Shown here: positions 34,675 to 43,176 of the stretch, one piece after another
Numbering within the stretch: position 1 is the stretch's first letter
How the letters are laid out: each line of letters starts with the position of its first letter
From: Actinomadura sp. K4S16
GTDB lineage: Bacteria > Actinomycetota > Actinomycetes > Streptosporangiales > Streptosporangiaceae
Length of the DNA: 64,000 bases
Reading direction: 5' to 3'
Assembly (NCBI RefSeq): GCF_008327685.1
Contig: NZ_BDDE01000022.1
Coordinates: 62,001-126,000, forward strand
Made by a program: the position numbers and the translations under genes
Notes under the pieces: generated by a model
Seen by the model: only the letters and a program-made list of their open reading frames with translations
Told to the model about the DNA's origin: nothing
Databases searched by the model: none

Positions 34675-36546
34675 TCATCTCCAGGTGTCGTTCGCGGTGT
34701 GGCCGGACGTGCCGGTCGTGTAGGTGCGGTTGGCGCCGCTCTCCCACGTCACGGCCCCGGCGTCGGTCTTCTTGATGTACTTGTACTCGATCCTGGTGTT
34801 GGAGGGCAGCGTCACCGTGCCGTTCCAGATCGGGTAGCCGGACGGGGACAGCTTGACCGCCTTGGCGGGGTCCCACGAGCCGAGCGCGGGGACGTCGCCG
34901 ACGAGGTAGACGCTCGTCCCCCAGGTCGTGGTGGCGTTGACGTTGAAGGTGTCGGAGACGGTCCCGGGGTCCGAGGTGGGCGGCGCGGTTCCTCCTGACC
35001 GGGCGTCCGCGTGGATGGCCACGGCGCCGTTCGCGGGGATCGTCACGGTCGCCGTCCCGCCCGACACGGTGACGGCGGTGCCCTGGCAGCCGCCCGATCC
35101 GAGGCCGCCGGTGATGACGTCGCAGTAGACGCCGTCGGCGAGCCCCGTCCGGTAGGACGCCGTGGACGGCGCGGAGGAGTCGTTGAGGCCGATCCAGCCC
35201 TTGGAGCCGCGGCTGAACCCGATGACGTTGGACGCGGTCGCCGTGAAGTTGCCGACCGATGCGGCGGACGCGGTCGCGTTGTGCCAGCCGACCATGCCCT
35301 TCACGCCGGTGGAGCGGGAGAGGCACTGCCAGCCGTTCGAGCAGTTCGCGGCGGTGACGAACCCGCTGGAGTCGGCGGGCGGCGACTGCCCGGCCGACGA
35401 CCAGGCGAACCCGTCGTACACCGAGGGCTTGCCGTACGGGTAGGCCAGCAGGAAGTAGGTCGCCAGCGTGTAGTCGGAGCCGTTCTTGTAGCTGAGCGTG
35501 GACCCGTCCCGCTCGGTGTCGTGGTTGGTGACCATCGCGAAGGTGCGGGAGCCGTCCGCGTCCAGCGACCAGGAGGGGATGCCCGACAGGTTCGACAGCG
35601 TCCCGTTCTGGAACTGGGTCTTCAGGCCCCGCGCGTAGGAGAACCCGAGGACGTCGCCGTTCCCGGTGAACGCCGACGGCTTCAGCTCGGCCGTGGTCGC
35701 CCCTGGGACGACCTCCTGTGCGATGTAGGGCGCCTTACCCTCGGCGGTGGTGGCGTGCAGGCCGCTCTTGATGGCGGCGAAGTCGCTCTGCGCGACGTGT
35801 TTGGCGGCGTCGACCCGGAACCCGTCCACGCCGAGGCCGATCAGGTCGTTGAGGTATCCGGTGATCTTGTCGCGCACGTACTCCGACTGGGTCTTGAGGT
35901 CCGACAACGAGACCAGCTCGCAGTTCTGCACCTCGGAGGTGTTGTTCCAGTCGTCGATGCCGGCGTCGTCGTCGTTGCAGTACCCGTCGTTGGCGTGGTG
36001 GAAGTCGTTGTACCCGTACGGGACGGCGGGGTAGGCGAATCCGCCGGGATCGAAGGTCGAGCCGCCGTAGGTGGTGTTCACCGTGTTGTTGCGGCCCGCC
36101 ATGTGGTTGACCACCGCGTCCACGTAGACGCGGACGCCCGCGGCGTGGCACGCGTTGACCATGGCGGAGAACTGGGCCCGGGTCCCGAGCCTGCTGGTCA
36201 GGCCGTAGGAGACCGGCTGGTACACCTCCCACCACGGGTGGGCGCCGTCGCTGGTGGAGGCGAGGCTGACCGACTCGGCGGGCGGCGCGACCTGGACGGC
36301 CCCGTACCCGGCGGGCCCGAGGTGGTCGGTGCACGCGGCCGCGACGGACGGCCAGTTCCACTCCCAGAGGTTGGCGGTGACGTCGCTCGCGTTGAGGGAG
36401 GCGGCGGCTCTGGCGGGGCGGTCGGGGAGCAGGACGGCGGCGGGCGCCGTCCCGGCGAGGACGAGGAGGCCGGCGGCGAGCAGCGACCGGCGGCGGGGGG
36501 CTCTTGCGCGGGGGACTCTTGCGCGTGGCGCGTCGTTGGCAGACAT
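34675..36546 (-). CDS. Secreted alpha-amylase (GH13) with C-terminal starch-binding domain (CBM20)
   Basis: A 623-aa extracellular starch-degrading enzyme. An Arg-rich N-terminus and hydrophobic core (about 1-48) form a long signal peptide. The GH13 barrel shows the four family regions: DAVVNH, GFRVDAAKH with nucleophile D246, IAQEVV with acid/base E278, and VTNHD with D343. An amylase C-domain (about 440-515) and a Thr/Pro/Ser linker precede a CBM20 domain (about 525-623) with the YLVGDVPALGSWDPAKAV and YKYIKK marks. Upstream CTTGC repeats suggest maltose/glucose control by a MalR/Reg1-like LacI protein. Confidence 0.95.
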   Translation of the reverse strand: MSANDAPRARVPRARAPRRRSLLAAGLLVLAGTAPAAVLLPDRPARAAASLNASDVTANLWEWNWPSVAAACTDHLGPAGYGAVQVAPPAESVSLASTSDGAHPWWEVYQPVSYGLTSRLGTRAQFSAMVNACHAAGVRVYVDAVVNHMAGRNNTVNTTYGGSTFDPGGFAYPAVPYGYNDFHHANDGYCNDDDAGIDDWNNTSEVQNCELVSLSDLKTQSEYVRDKITGYLNDLIGLGVDGFRVDAAKHVAQSDFAAIKSGLHATTAEGKAPYIAQEVVPGATTAELKPSAFTGNGDVLGFSYARGLKTQFQNGTLSNLSGIPSWSLDADGSRTFAMVTNHDTERDGSTLSYKNGSDYTLATYFLLAYPYGKPSVYDGFAWSSAGQSPPADSSGFVTAANCSNGWQCLSRSTGVKGMVGWHNATASAASVGNFTATASNVIGFSRGSKGWIGLNDSSAPSTASYRTGLADGVYCDVITGGLGSGGCQGTAVTVSGGTATVTIPANGAVAIHADARSGGTAPPTSDPGTVSDTFNVNATTTWGTSVYLVGDVPALGSWDPAKAVKLSPSGYPIWNGTVTLPSNTRIEYKYIKKTDAGAVTWESGANRTYTTGTSGHTANDTWR

Positions 36547-36634
36547 GTTCGGCGAACTCCTGTCACAGGGCGCCTGGCGGGCGCCTGAGGGGGTGGGGGA
36601 CGGCCGTCCGCGAGCAACGCGAGAATGCTCTCTT

Positions 36635-36681
36635 CTTGCAGTCAGGTCAAGAGCTTGCGCAAGATTTCAATGAACTTGCAG
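36635..36681 (-). promoter_or_regulatory. CTTGC-type direct repeats upstream of the amylase gene (MalR/Reg1-like operator)
   Basis: Three copies of CTTGC(A/G)(G/C) start at 36635, 36654 and 36675, spaced 19 and 21 bases, about two helical turns. The middle copy is part of the palindrome CTTGCGCAAG. CTTGCAG repeats are known in streptomycete amylase promoters as sites for maltose-responsive LacI-type repressors. They lie 89-135 bases upstream of the amylase start. Confidence 0.65.
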
Positions 36682-36695
36682 AAAGGCGGCACCTC

Positions 36696-37736
36696 TCAGG
36701 AGGCGGACGCGGGACCGCGCGCGGCGAGGCGTTCCCGCTGGAGAACGACGGTGTACTTGGGGTCCACGGCCGACTGCACGCCGGCGTGGAAGACACCGAA
36801 ACGCGTGCACGCGGAACTCGCCAGGAGGGCCGCCCCGCTCAGCGCCGCCGCGGCCCGGTTGCGCCCGCCGAACAGGACGCAGCCCGCGGTTCCCGCCGCC
36901 GAGAGGATCTCGCCCGCGCGCATGAAGGCCCCGCCTTTGCCCCGTTTGTACGGCTCGGCCGCCAGCCCGGCCCGGCGCTCCAGCAGTTTCGCCGCGGCCA
37001 GTTCCAGCCCGGCGCCGAACACGGCGGCACTGCGCATCGGGCCGTTCTCCCGGACGGGCGCGGCGACCAGCGCCATCCCGGAGGCGGCGGCCGCCGCCGA
37101 GCCGACGAAGACGAACGGCAGCTCGCGGTGCGCCTCGTGCCAGGCGGGGACGGCGGTGTCGGCGGCGAGCACGGCGGTGTAGGCGGCGACGGCGGGGCCG
37201 AGCACGGCGGCTCCGGCGGTGGCGGCCCGGCCGAGGCGCGGGAGCAGCCCGGTCACCTCCGACGCGGCGGCGGCGCCGACGGCGGGGCCGTAGACGGCCA
37301 GCAGCCACGAGCCGACGCTCATCGGCGACGTCGGCTTCATGACGCGCAGCATGTTGTAGAACCGCTCCGGTCGCCCGAGGTCGTGGACCAGTGCGGCCGT
37401 CGACGCGCCGATGGCGGCCAGCGAGGAGATCTTCAGGGCCCGCGCGGCGGCCGGGCGCCCGGTGAGCTCGGCGCCGGCGGCGAGCACCGAGCCCGCTCCG
37501 GCCAGGCCGCCGAAGAAGAAGTACCCGGCTACGTCGAGGGGCTTCCACACCGGCGGGTTCAGGACGGGCTTGCCGTAGTACGAGGTGAACTCGGCCTCCG
37601 GCACCATCGCCTTCTCGCCGCGCCGGCCCCGGCGCCTCCCGCGCCGCCCCTGCGGGCGCAGGCCCTTGCCGATCTCGGCCTCACGGCCGGGCCGCTCGCC
37701 CCGAACACCTTCCTTGCCGACCTCCGACGAGCTCAT
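36696..37736 (-). CDS. NrfD/PsrC-like membrane subunit (formate dehydrogenase gamma-type)
   Basis: A 346-aa polytopic membrane protein of the NrfD/polysulfide-reductase family, which takes electrons from an Fe-S subunit to menaquinone. A hydrophilic Arg/Gly-rich head (about 1-45) precedes KPVLNPPVWKPLDVAGYFFFGGLAGAG and about eight helices; HDLGRPERFYNMLRVMKPTSPMS is a typical quinone-site segment. The start overlaps the stop of the Fe-S subunit by 4 bases. No catalytic molybdenum subunit is adjacent. Confidence 0.88.
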   Translation of the reverse strand: MSSSEVGKEGVRGERPGREAEIGKGLRPQGRRGRRRGRRGEKAMVPEAEFTSYYGKPVLNPPVWKPLDVAGYFFFGGLAGAGSVLAAGAELTGRPAAARALKISSLAAIGASTAALVHDLGRPERFYNMLRVMKPTSPMSVGSWLLAVYGPAVGAAAASEVTGLLPRLGRAATAGAAVLGPAVAAYTAVLAADTAVPAWHEAHRELPFVFVGSAAAAASGMALVAAPVRENGPMRSAAVFGAGLELAAAKLLERRAGLAAEPYKRGKGGAFMRAGEILSAAGTAGCVLFGGRNRAAAALSGAALLASSACTRFGVFHAGVQSAVDPKYTVVLQRERLAARGPASAS

Positions 37737-38656
37737 CGGACGCCTCCCCTGCTGCCGTGGACGGCGAAGACGGCGGCGAGCCCGCCGAGCAGCGCGGCGG
37801 CGGCCACACCGGCGTGCCGCCACATGGACGGCAGGTCGCGCGTGGTGACGACCGGGTCCGGTGGGAGCCCGTACACCTCCGGCTCGTCCAGCAGCAGGAA
37901 GAAGGCGCCGTCGCCGCCGACGCCGTCGTCCGGGTCGTGCCCGTAGAGGCGCGCGTCCTCGACGCCGAGGCCGTGGAGCTGGTCGACGCGCATCGCGGCC
38001 CGCTCGCGCAGCTCGTCCAGCGGCCCGTACTGGATCGAGTCGGTCGGGCACGCCTTCGCGCAGGCGGGCTCCTGCCCCACCCCGATCCGGTCGTAGCACA
38101 GGGTGCACTTCCACACCCGCCCGTCGCCCTTGCGCTGGTCGATGACCCCGTAGGGGCAGGCGGGCACGCAGTACCCGCAGCCGTTGCAGATGTCCTCCTG
38201 GACGACCACCGTGCCGAACTCGGTGCGGAACAGCGAGCCGGTGGGGCACACGTCCAGGCAGGCGGCGTGCGTGCAGTGCTTGCACACGTCGGAGGCCATC
38301 AGCCAGCGCATGCCCCCGGCGCCCTGCGCGGTGTCCTGTGCGGCGGCCTGCCCGTCGCCGTGGTCGACGCCGGTCTCGTTCTGGCCGATCGGCTTGTTCT
38401 GCTCGATGAACGCGACATGCCGCCAGGTGTCGGCGCCAAGCCCCTGCGTGTTGTCGTAGGACATCCCGGTGAACTCGAGGCCGTCCTCGGGTACGGCGTT
38501 CCACTCCTTGCACGCCACCTCGCACGCCTTGCAGCCGATGCACACGGACGTGTCGGTGAAGAACCCCATGCGGGGCGGGTGGTCGGTGTAGCCGGAGTCG
38601 GCGGCGACGTCGGGCTCCGCTCCGGCGAGCAGGTTCCGTCCTATCAAGCTGGCCAT
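37733..38656 (-). CDS. 4Fe-4S dicluster protein (formate dehydrogenase beta-type)
   Basis: A 307-aa electron-transfer subunit with four cysteine clusters: CIGCKACEVAC, CKHCTHAACLDVC, CNGCGYCVPAC and CTLCYDRI with later CAKAC. This is the arrangement of FdnH/FdhB subunits carrying four [4Fe-4S] centres. A single C-terminal membrane helix (about 275-300) would anchor it to the NrfD-like partner. GGGAG lies 8 nt before the ATG. In related operons a molybdopterin alpha subunit comes first; here the upstream gene is a PaaX regulator, so the catalytic partner is missing. Confidence 0.9.
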   Translation of the reverse strand: MASLIGRNLLAGAEPDVAADSGYTDHPPRMGFFTDTSVCIGCKACEVACKEWNAVPEDGLEFTGMSYDNTQGLGADTWRHVAFIEQNKPIGQNETGVDHGDGQAAAQDTAQGAGGMRWLMASDVCKHCTHAACLDVCPTGSLFRTEFGTVVVQEDICNGCGYCVPACPYGVIDQRKGDGRVWKCTLCYDRIGVGQEPACAKACPTDSIQYGPLDELRERAAMRVDQLHGLGVEDARLYGHDPDDGVGGDGAFFLLLDEPEVYGLPPDPVVTTRDLPSMWRHAGVAAAALLGGLAAVFAVHGSRGGVR

Positions 38657-38741
38657 TCCACGACTCCCATCGACGACGCCGGCCCCTACCCGACTTCCCG
38701 GGGACGCGCCGCCTACACGCCGAGCCGCGGACCGGCCGCCC

Positions 38742-39599
38742 TCAGGCGCTCATGGCCTTCCACTGGCGGTCGGCGATGGGGCGCCAGGTGTCGTGCCGCT
38801 CGTGGAAGAGCGCGAACGCCTGCGAGCCGCTCCAGTCGTCCGGGAGGAGCGCCGCAGGCAGGCCGGGGTCGAGGAACGGGAACCGGCGCCATTCCTGGAC
38901 GAGCCTGGTGTGCGCGGCGAACGTCCCCGGGTCGTCGGCGGGACGCAGCGCGCGGACGGCGTCGAGGAAGTCCTCGTAGGCGAGCTCGATCTCCTCCAGG
39001 TCCCATGCGCGGCGGGCCACGCGCCGCGCCTCGGCCAGGTCGCCGAGCCGCCCGACGAACAGGGTGGAGCCGTCGGCGACGCCGATCTCGGCGAGGACCT
39101 CCCGGACCTCGGCCTCGCGCTCCGGGTGCGGGCTGACCCACACGCCGGGGGAGAGGTTGCCGAGACCGCTCCAGGCGAGCCGGGTCCGCAGCAGGTGGCG
39201 CAGGCGCCGGCTCGTCTCCGGGACGGTGGCCAGCACCAGGAGCCATTGCCCGTCCCACGCGCCGACCGGGCGGCCGAAACCGTAGATGCGCTCGGTGCCG
39301 TCGGTGAGGAGCCGCTCCCCGGCGGGGGTGAGCCGCCAGGCGGTGCGCCGGCCGTGCCGCTCTCCGGCGAGCCAGCCCTCGGCGGCACTGCGGGCGAGTG
39401 CCTGCCGGACGGCCTTCTCCTCGACGCCGAGCAGTCCGAGCGCGCGCAGGAACGCCGCCGTCCACACCGGCTCGCCGCCGGGCAGGACGAACTCGCCCAG
39501 CAGGGTCAGCAGCAGCGACCGCGCGCTCGCCGCGCCGAGTTCGCGCCGTCGCCGGAACCTCGGCTCCGGATGCGCCGCGTCCTCGCCGGTTGGGGCCAT
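38742..39599 (-). CDS. PaaX-type transcriptional repressor
   Basis: A 285-aa PaaX-family regulator: N-terminal winged helix (ARSLLLTLLGEFVLPGGEPVWTAAFLRALGLLGVEEKAVRQALAR) and C-terminal PaaX domain (WLLVLATVPETSRRLRHLLR, LGNLSPGVWVSPH). Known members repress phenylacetate or box benzoate genes and release DNA on binding the aryl-CoA. It is divergent from the benzoate-CoA ligase gene, so benzoyl-CoA is the likely effector. The ATG at 39599 has GAGGAGGAG 4-12 nt upstream; a longer frame to 39713 is unlikely. Confidence 0.9.
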   Translation of the reverse strand: MAPTGEDAAHPEPRFRRRRELGAASARSLLLTLLGEFVLPGGEPVWTAAFLRALGLLGVEEKAVRQALARSAAEGWLAGERHGRRTAWRLTPAGERLLTDGTERIYGFGRPVGAWDGQWLLVLATVPETSRRLRHLLRTRLAWSGLGNLSPGVWVSPHPEREAEVREVLAEIGVADGSTLFVGRLGDLAEARRVARRAWDLEEIELAYEDFLDAVRALRPADDPGTFAAHTRLVQEWRRFPFLDPGLPAALLPDDWSGSQAFALFHERHDTWRPIADRQWKAMSA

Positions 39600-39718
39600 G
39601 TGCTCCTCCTCGTGGCCCTTCTCGGGCGCGCCCGTCCATGGAACGCTGACCAGTATCGCGCGGGCGCGGCCGGGCTCCGGCCGGGACCCGCGTGAACCCT
39701 CATCGTTCCACAAGTCTA

Positions 39719-39747
39719 TTGACTAGCGTTTCGTCCATGTAGAGCAT
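39719..39747 (+). promoter_or_regulatory. bclA promoter element
   Basis: TTGACT (39719-39724) and GAGCAT (39742-39747) are 17 bases apart, ending 34 bases before the bclA ATG. An almost identical layout precedes boxC. ACAA lies 6 bases upstream of the -35. This is probably a shared, PaaX-controlled promoter. Confidence 0.5.
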
Positions 39748-39780
39748 TGGGGCCACGGTTCCCGGCGAGGGGAGACCCCG

Positions 39781-41385
39781 ATGACCGCTGAAACGGCGAC
39801 CGCACCGGTCCCGCCCGACACGTTCAACGCATCCGACTACCTGCTCCGGGCGGCGTCCGAGCCGGGCGCCGCGGCCCGGACGGCGCTGACCGGTCCGGGC
39901 GGCGACCTCGGCTACGCCGAGCTGGGCGAGCTGGCCGGGAGCATCGCCGCCGGCCTCGAACGGTGGGGTCTGCGCGCCGAGGAGCGGGTCGTGCTGTTCA
40001 TGGCCGACGGCCCGTCCATGGCCGCCGCGATCCTGGGCGCGATGCGGCTCGGCGCCGTCCCGGTCCCGGTGTCGACGATGCTGACGGGCGCCGAGCTGGG
40101 CGCCCTGCTGGCCGACGCGCGCGCCAGGGTGCTGCTGGTCAGCGGCCGGTTCGCGGTCGCCGCCGAGTCGGCCCTCGCGCACGCGCCCGGCGTCCGGCGC
40201 GTCGCGGTGGAGGGCGACGCGCCGTTCCGCGCCCCGGCGGGCGTGCGGGTGGACGCCTTCGAGGACCTGGTCCGCGAGGGGCGGGCCCATGGAGGCGAAC
40301 CGGCCGAGCCTTACGCGACGTCGGACGACTCCAGCGCCCTGTGGCTCTACACGTCCGGGACGACGGGCCGGCCGAAGGGCGCGATGCACCGGCACGCCAA
40401 CATCCGCCACGTCGTGGAGACCTACGGCCGCCAGGTCCTCGGCATCCGGCCGGACGACCGCTGCTACTCGGTCGCCAAGCTCTTCTTCGCCTACGGGATC
40501 GGCAACTCGCTGTTCTTCCCCCTAGCCGCCGGCGCGACGGCGGTCCTGGACCCGGACCGCCCGACCCCGGCCTCGGTGGCCGCGCGGCTGGCCGAGTACC
40601 GGCCGACCCTGTTCTTCGCCGTCCCGACCTTCTACGCCGCGATCCTCAACGCCGAGGTCCCGGTGGAGGCGTTCGCGTCCGTCCGGCTGGCGGTGTCGGC
40701 GGGGGAGCCGCTGCCCGCCGAGCTGTGCCGGTGCTTCACCGCGCGGTACGGCGTGGAGATCATCGACGGGATCGGCTCCACGGAGTGCCTGCACATCTTC
40801 CTGTCCAACCGCCCGGGGCAGGTGCGGCCCGGCACCACCGGGACGGCCGTGCCCGGCTACGAACTGCGGGTCGTGGACGCCGACGGAGCCGACGTCCCGC
40901 CGGGGACGCCCGGCTCGCTGCTGGTGAAGGGCGCGTCGATCGCGACGGGCTACTGGTGCCGCACCGACACGACCCGGCAGGTCTTCCAGGGGGAGTGGCT
41001 GCGCACGGGCGACACCTACGTGGTGGACGAGGACGGCTACTACACCTGCCTCGGCCGGACGGGCGACATGCTCAAGGCCGGCGGCATCTGGGTCTCGCCG
41101 GCGGAGGTGGAGGGCCGGCTGCTGGAGCACCCCGCGGTGTCGATGGCCGCCGTCGTCGGGCTGCCGGACGCCGACGGCCTGGACAAGCCCGTCGCCTGCG
41201 TCGTCCTCAAGGAGGGGGCGGCCGCCGAGCCGACCGAGCTGATCGCGTTCTGCCGGGCGGGCCTCGCGTCCTTCAAGCGCCCCCGCGAGGTGTTGGTCGT
41301 GGACAAGCTCCCCACGACGCCCACCGGCAAGCTGCGGCGCTTCGCCGTCCGGGAACTCGCCTCGACCCTGCTCGGCACGCCCTGA
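39781..41385 (+). CDS. bclA: Benzoate-CoA ligase family protein
   Basis: A 534-aa ATP-dependent aryl-CoA ligase that activates benzoate to benzoyl-CoA. The AMP-binding motif is LYTSGTTGRPKGAMH (about residues 191-205), with AKLFFAYGIGNSLFFPL typical of the benzoate-CoA ligase branch, GIGSTECLHIF, and C-terminal GDMLKAGGIWVSPAEVE and TPTGKLRRF catalytic Lys. Immediately downstream boxC and boxB define the pathway. The gene symbol is by context and could equally be written badA-like. Confidence 0.9.
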   Translation: MTAETATAPVPPDTFNASDYLLRAASEPGAAARTALTGPGGDLGYAELGELAGSIAAGLERWGLRAEERVVLFMADGPSMAAAILGAMRLGAVPVPVSTMLTGAELGALLADARARVLLVSGRFAVAAESALAHAPGVRRVAVEGDAPFRAPAGVRVDAFEDLVREGRAHGGEPAEPYATSDDSSALWLYTSGTTGRPKGAMHRHANIRHVVETYGRQVLGIRPDDRCYSVAKLFFAYGIGNSLFFPLAAGATAVLDPDRPTPASVAARLAEYRPTLFFAVPTFYAAILNAEVPVEAFASVRLAVSAGEPLPAELCRCFTARYGVEIIDGIGSTECLHIFLSNRPGQVRPGTTGTAVPGYELRVVDADGADVPPGTPGSLLVKGASIATGYWCRTDTTRQVFQGEWLRTGDTYVVDEDGYYTCLGRTGDMLKAGGIWVSPAEVEGRLLEHPAVSMAAVVGLPDADGLDKPVACVVLKEGAAAEPTELIAFCRAGLASFKRPREVLVVDKLPTTPTGKLRRFAVRELASTLLGTP

Positions 41386-41444
41386 CGGGTCCGCGCGGAC
41401 CGCTCCGCCCGGGGCGGCCGCACGGGTCGATGTGCTACAAACTC

Positions 41445-41474
41445 TTGACGTATTGAATGGAATTTGTGGAGCAT
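41445..41474 (+). promoter_or_regulatory. boxC promoter element
   Basis: TTGACG (41445-41450) and GAGCAT (41469-41474) are 18 bases apart, ending 31 bases before the boxC ATG, and ACAA lies 5 bases before the -35. The same parts precede bclA, implying common control. Confidence 0.5.
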
Positions 41475-41505
41475 GGTGGAGACGGCACCGGCGGAAGGAC
41501 ATCGC

Positions 41506-43173
41506 ATGAGCGGCCCCCACGTGGAGTTCCGGGTGGACCCGTCCGGCTACCGGCATTGGAGGCTGGACGTCGACGGCCCGGTGGCGACGCTGACGATGGA
41601 CGTGGACGAGGACGGCGGCCTCGTCCCGGGATACGAGCTGAAGCTCAACTCCTACGACCTGGGCGTGGACGTCGAGTTGTACGACGCCGTCCAGCGGCTG
41701 CGGTTCGAGCACCCCGAGGTGCGGGCGGTGGTCGTCACCAGCGGCAAGGAGAAGATCTTCTGCGCCGGGGCCAACATCCGGATGCTGGCGGCGTCCGCGC
41801 ACGCGTGGAAGGTGAACTTCTGCAAGTTCACCAACGAGACCCGCAACGGCATCGAGGACGCGACGGCCCACTCCGGGCAGACCTACCTGGCCGCCCTCAA
41901 CGGCACCGCCTCCGGCGGCGGTTACGAGCTGGCCCTCGCCTGCGAGCACATCATGCTCGTCGACGACCGGTCGTCCACGGTGTCGCTGCCGGAGCTGCCG
42001 CTGCTGGGCGTCCTCCCCGGGACGGGCGGCCTGACCCGGGTGACCGACAAGCGGCACGTGCGCCGCGACCGCGCCGACTACTTCTCCACCAGGGCCGAAG
42101 GGCTGGGCGGCAAGAAGGCCGTCGCGTGGCGGCTGGTCGACGAGGCGGTGCCCCGGACGGCGTGGGCCGAGACCGTCGCCGCGCGCGCGAGGGAATTGGC
42201 CGCCCGGTCGTCTCGCCCCGAGGGTGCCGAGGGCATCGCCCTGACGCCGCTGGAGAAGACCCGGACCGGCACGTCCGTCGCCTACGAGCACGTGACCGCC
42301 GAGCTCGACCGGGACGCGGGCGCCGCCGAGATCACCGTCGCCGGCCCTGCGGCCGACGCGCCCGCCGACATCGCGGGCGTCCACCGGCAGGGCGCCGCCT
42401 TCTGGACGCTCGCCGTCACCCGCGAACTGGACGACCTGATCCTCGACCTGCGCGCGAACGAGCCGGAGCTCGGCACGTGGGTCATCCGGACCAGCGGAGA
42501 CGCGCGGCGCGTCCTGGACCACGACCGGCTCCTGCTGGACGCCCGCGACGACTGGCTGGCGAACGAGATCGTCCTCTACCTCAAGCGGACCCTCAAGCGC
42601 CTCGACGTGACGAGCCGCAGCCTGATCGCGCTCGCCGAGCCGGGCAGCTGCTTCGCCGGGTCGCTGCTGGAGTTCGCGCTCGCCGCCGACCGCGTGTACC
42701 AGCTCGACGGCGTCTTCGAGGACGTCGACCCGGACGCCGACCCCGCCGCCGTCACCGTGGATGCGATGAACCTCGGGCCGCTGCCGATGGGCAACGGGCT
42801 GACCCGGCTGGAGACCCGGTTCCTCGGCGACGGCGAGGGCCTCGCCGCCGTCCGGGACGCCGCCGGCAAGCCGCTGGAGGCCGCCGACGCCGAGCGCCTC
42901 GGCCTCGTCACGTTCGCGCCCGACGACATCGACTGGGACGAGGAGGTCCGCATCGCCGTCGAGGAGCGGGCGAGCTTCAGCCCGGACGCGCTGACCGGCC
43001 TGGAGGCCAACTACCGCTTCCCCGGTCCCGAGACCCTGGAGACCAAGATCTTCGGCCGGCTCACCGCCTGGCAGAACTGGATCTTCAACCGTCCCAACGC
43101 CTCGGGCCCCGAGGGCGCGCTGCGCCGCTACGGCACCGGCCGGCGCGCCGACTTCGACCGAAAGCGAGTCTGA
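41506..43173 (+). CDS. boxC: 2,3-epoxybenzoyl-CoA dihydrolase BoxC
   Basis: A 555-aa enzyme that opens the ring of 2,3-epoxybenzoyl-CoA with two waters, releasing formate, to give 3,4-dehydroadipyl-CoA semialdehyde. It is a double crotonase-fold protein: VVTSGKEKIFCAGANIRML with the oxyanion-hole region and LNGTASGGGYELALACEH in the first half, and a second, more diverged crotonase segment (PGSCFAGSLLEFALAADRVY). Length matches known BoxC. The start at 41506 has GGAAGGA 5-11 nt upstream; an upstream ATG at 41473 overlaps the promoter element. Confidence 0.93.
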   Translation: MSGPHVEFRVDPSGYRHWRLDVDGPVATLTMDVDEDGGLVPGYELKLNSYDLGVDVELYDAVQRLRFEHPEVRAVVVTSGKEKIFCAGANIRMLAASAHAWKVNFCKFTNETRNGIEDATAHSGQTYLAALNGTASGGGYELALACEHIMLVDDRSSTVSLPELPLLGVLPGTGGLTRVTDKRHVRRDRADYFSTRAEGLGGKKAVAWRLVDEAVPRTAWAETVAARARELAARSSRPEGAEGIALTPLEKTRTGTSVAYEHVTAELDRDAGAAEITVAGPAADAPADIAGVHRQGAAFWTLAVTRELDDLILDLRANEPELGTWVIRTSGDARRVLDHDRLLLDARDDWLANEIVLYLKRTLKRLDVTSRSLIALAEPGSCFAGSLLEFALAADRVYQLDGVFEDVDPDADPAAVTVDAMNLGPLPMGNGLTRLETRFLGDGEGLAAVRDAAGKPLEAADAERLGLVTFAPDDIDWDEEVRIAVEERASFSPDALTGLEANYRFPGPETLETKIFGRLTAWQNWIFNRPNASGPEGALRRYGTGRRADFDRKRV

Positions 43174-43176
43174 CCG

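Noticed and set aside
38657..38741. Hidden selenocysteine-containing FDH alpha fragment upstream of the Fe-S subunit
   Set aside because: Only 85 bases are available and the next gene is a clear PaaX regulator.
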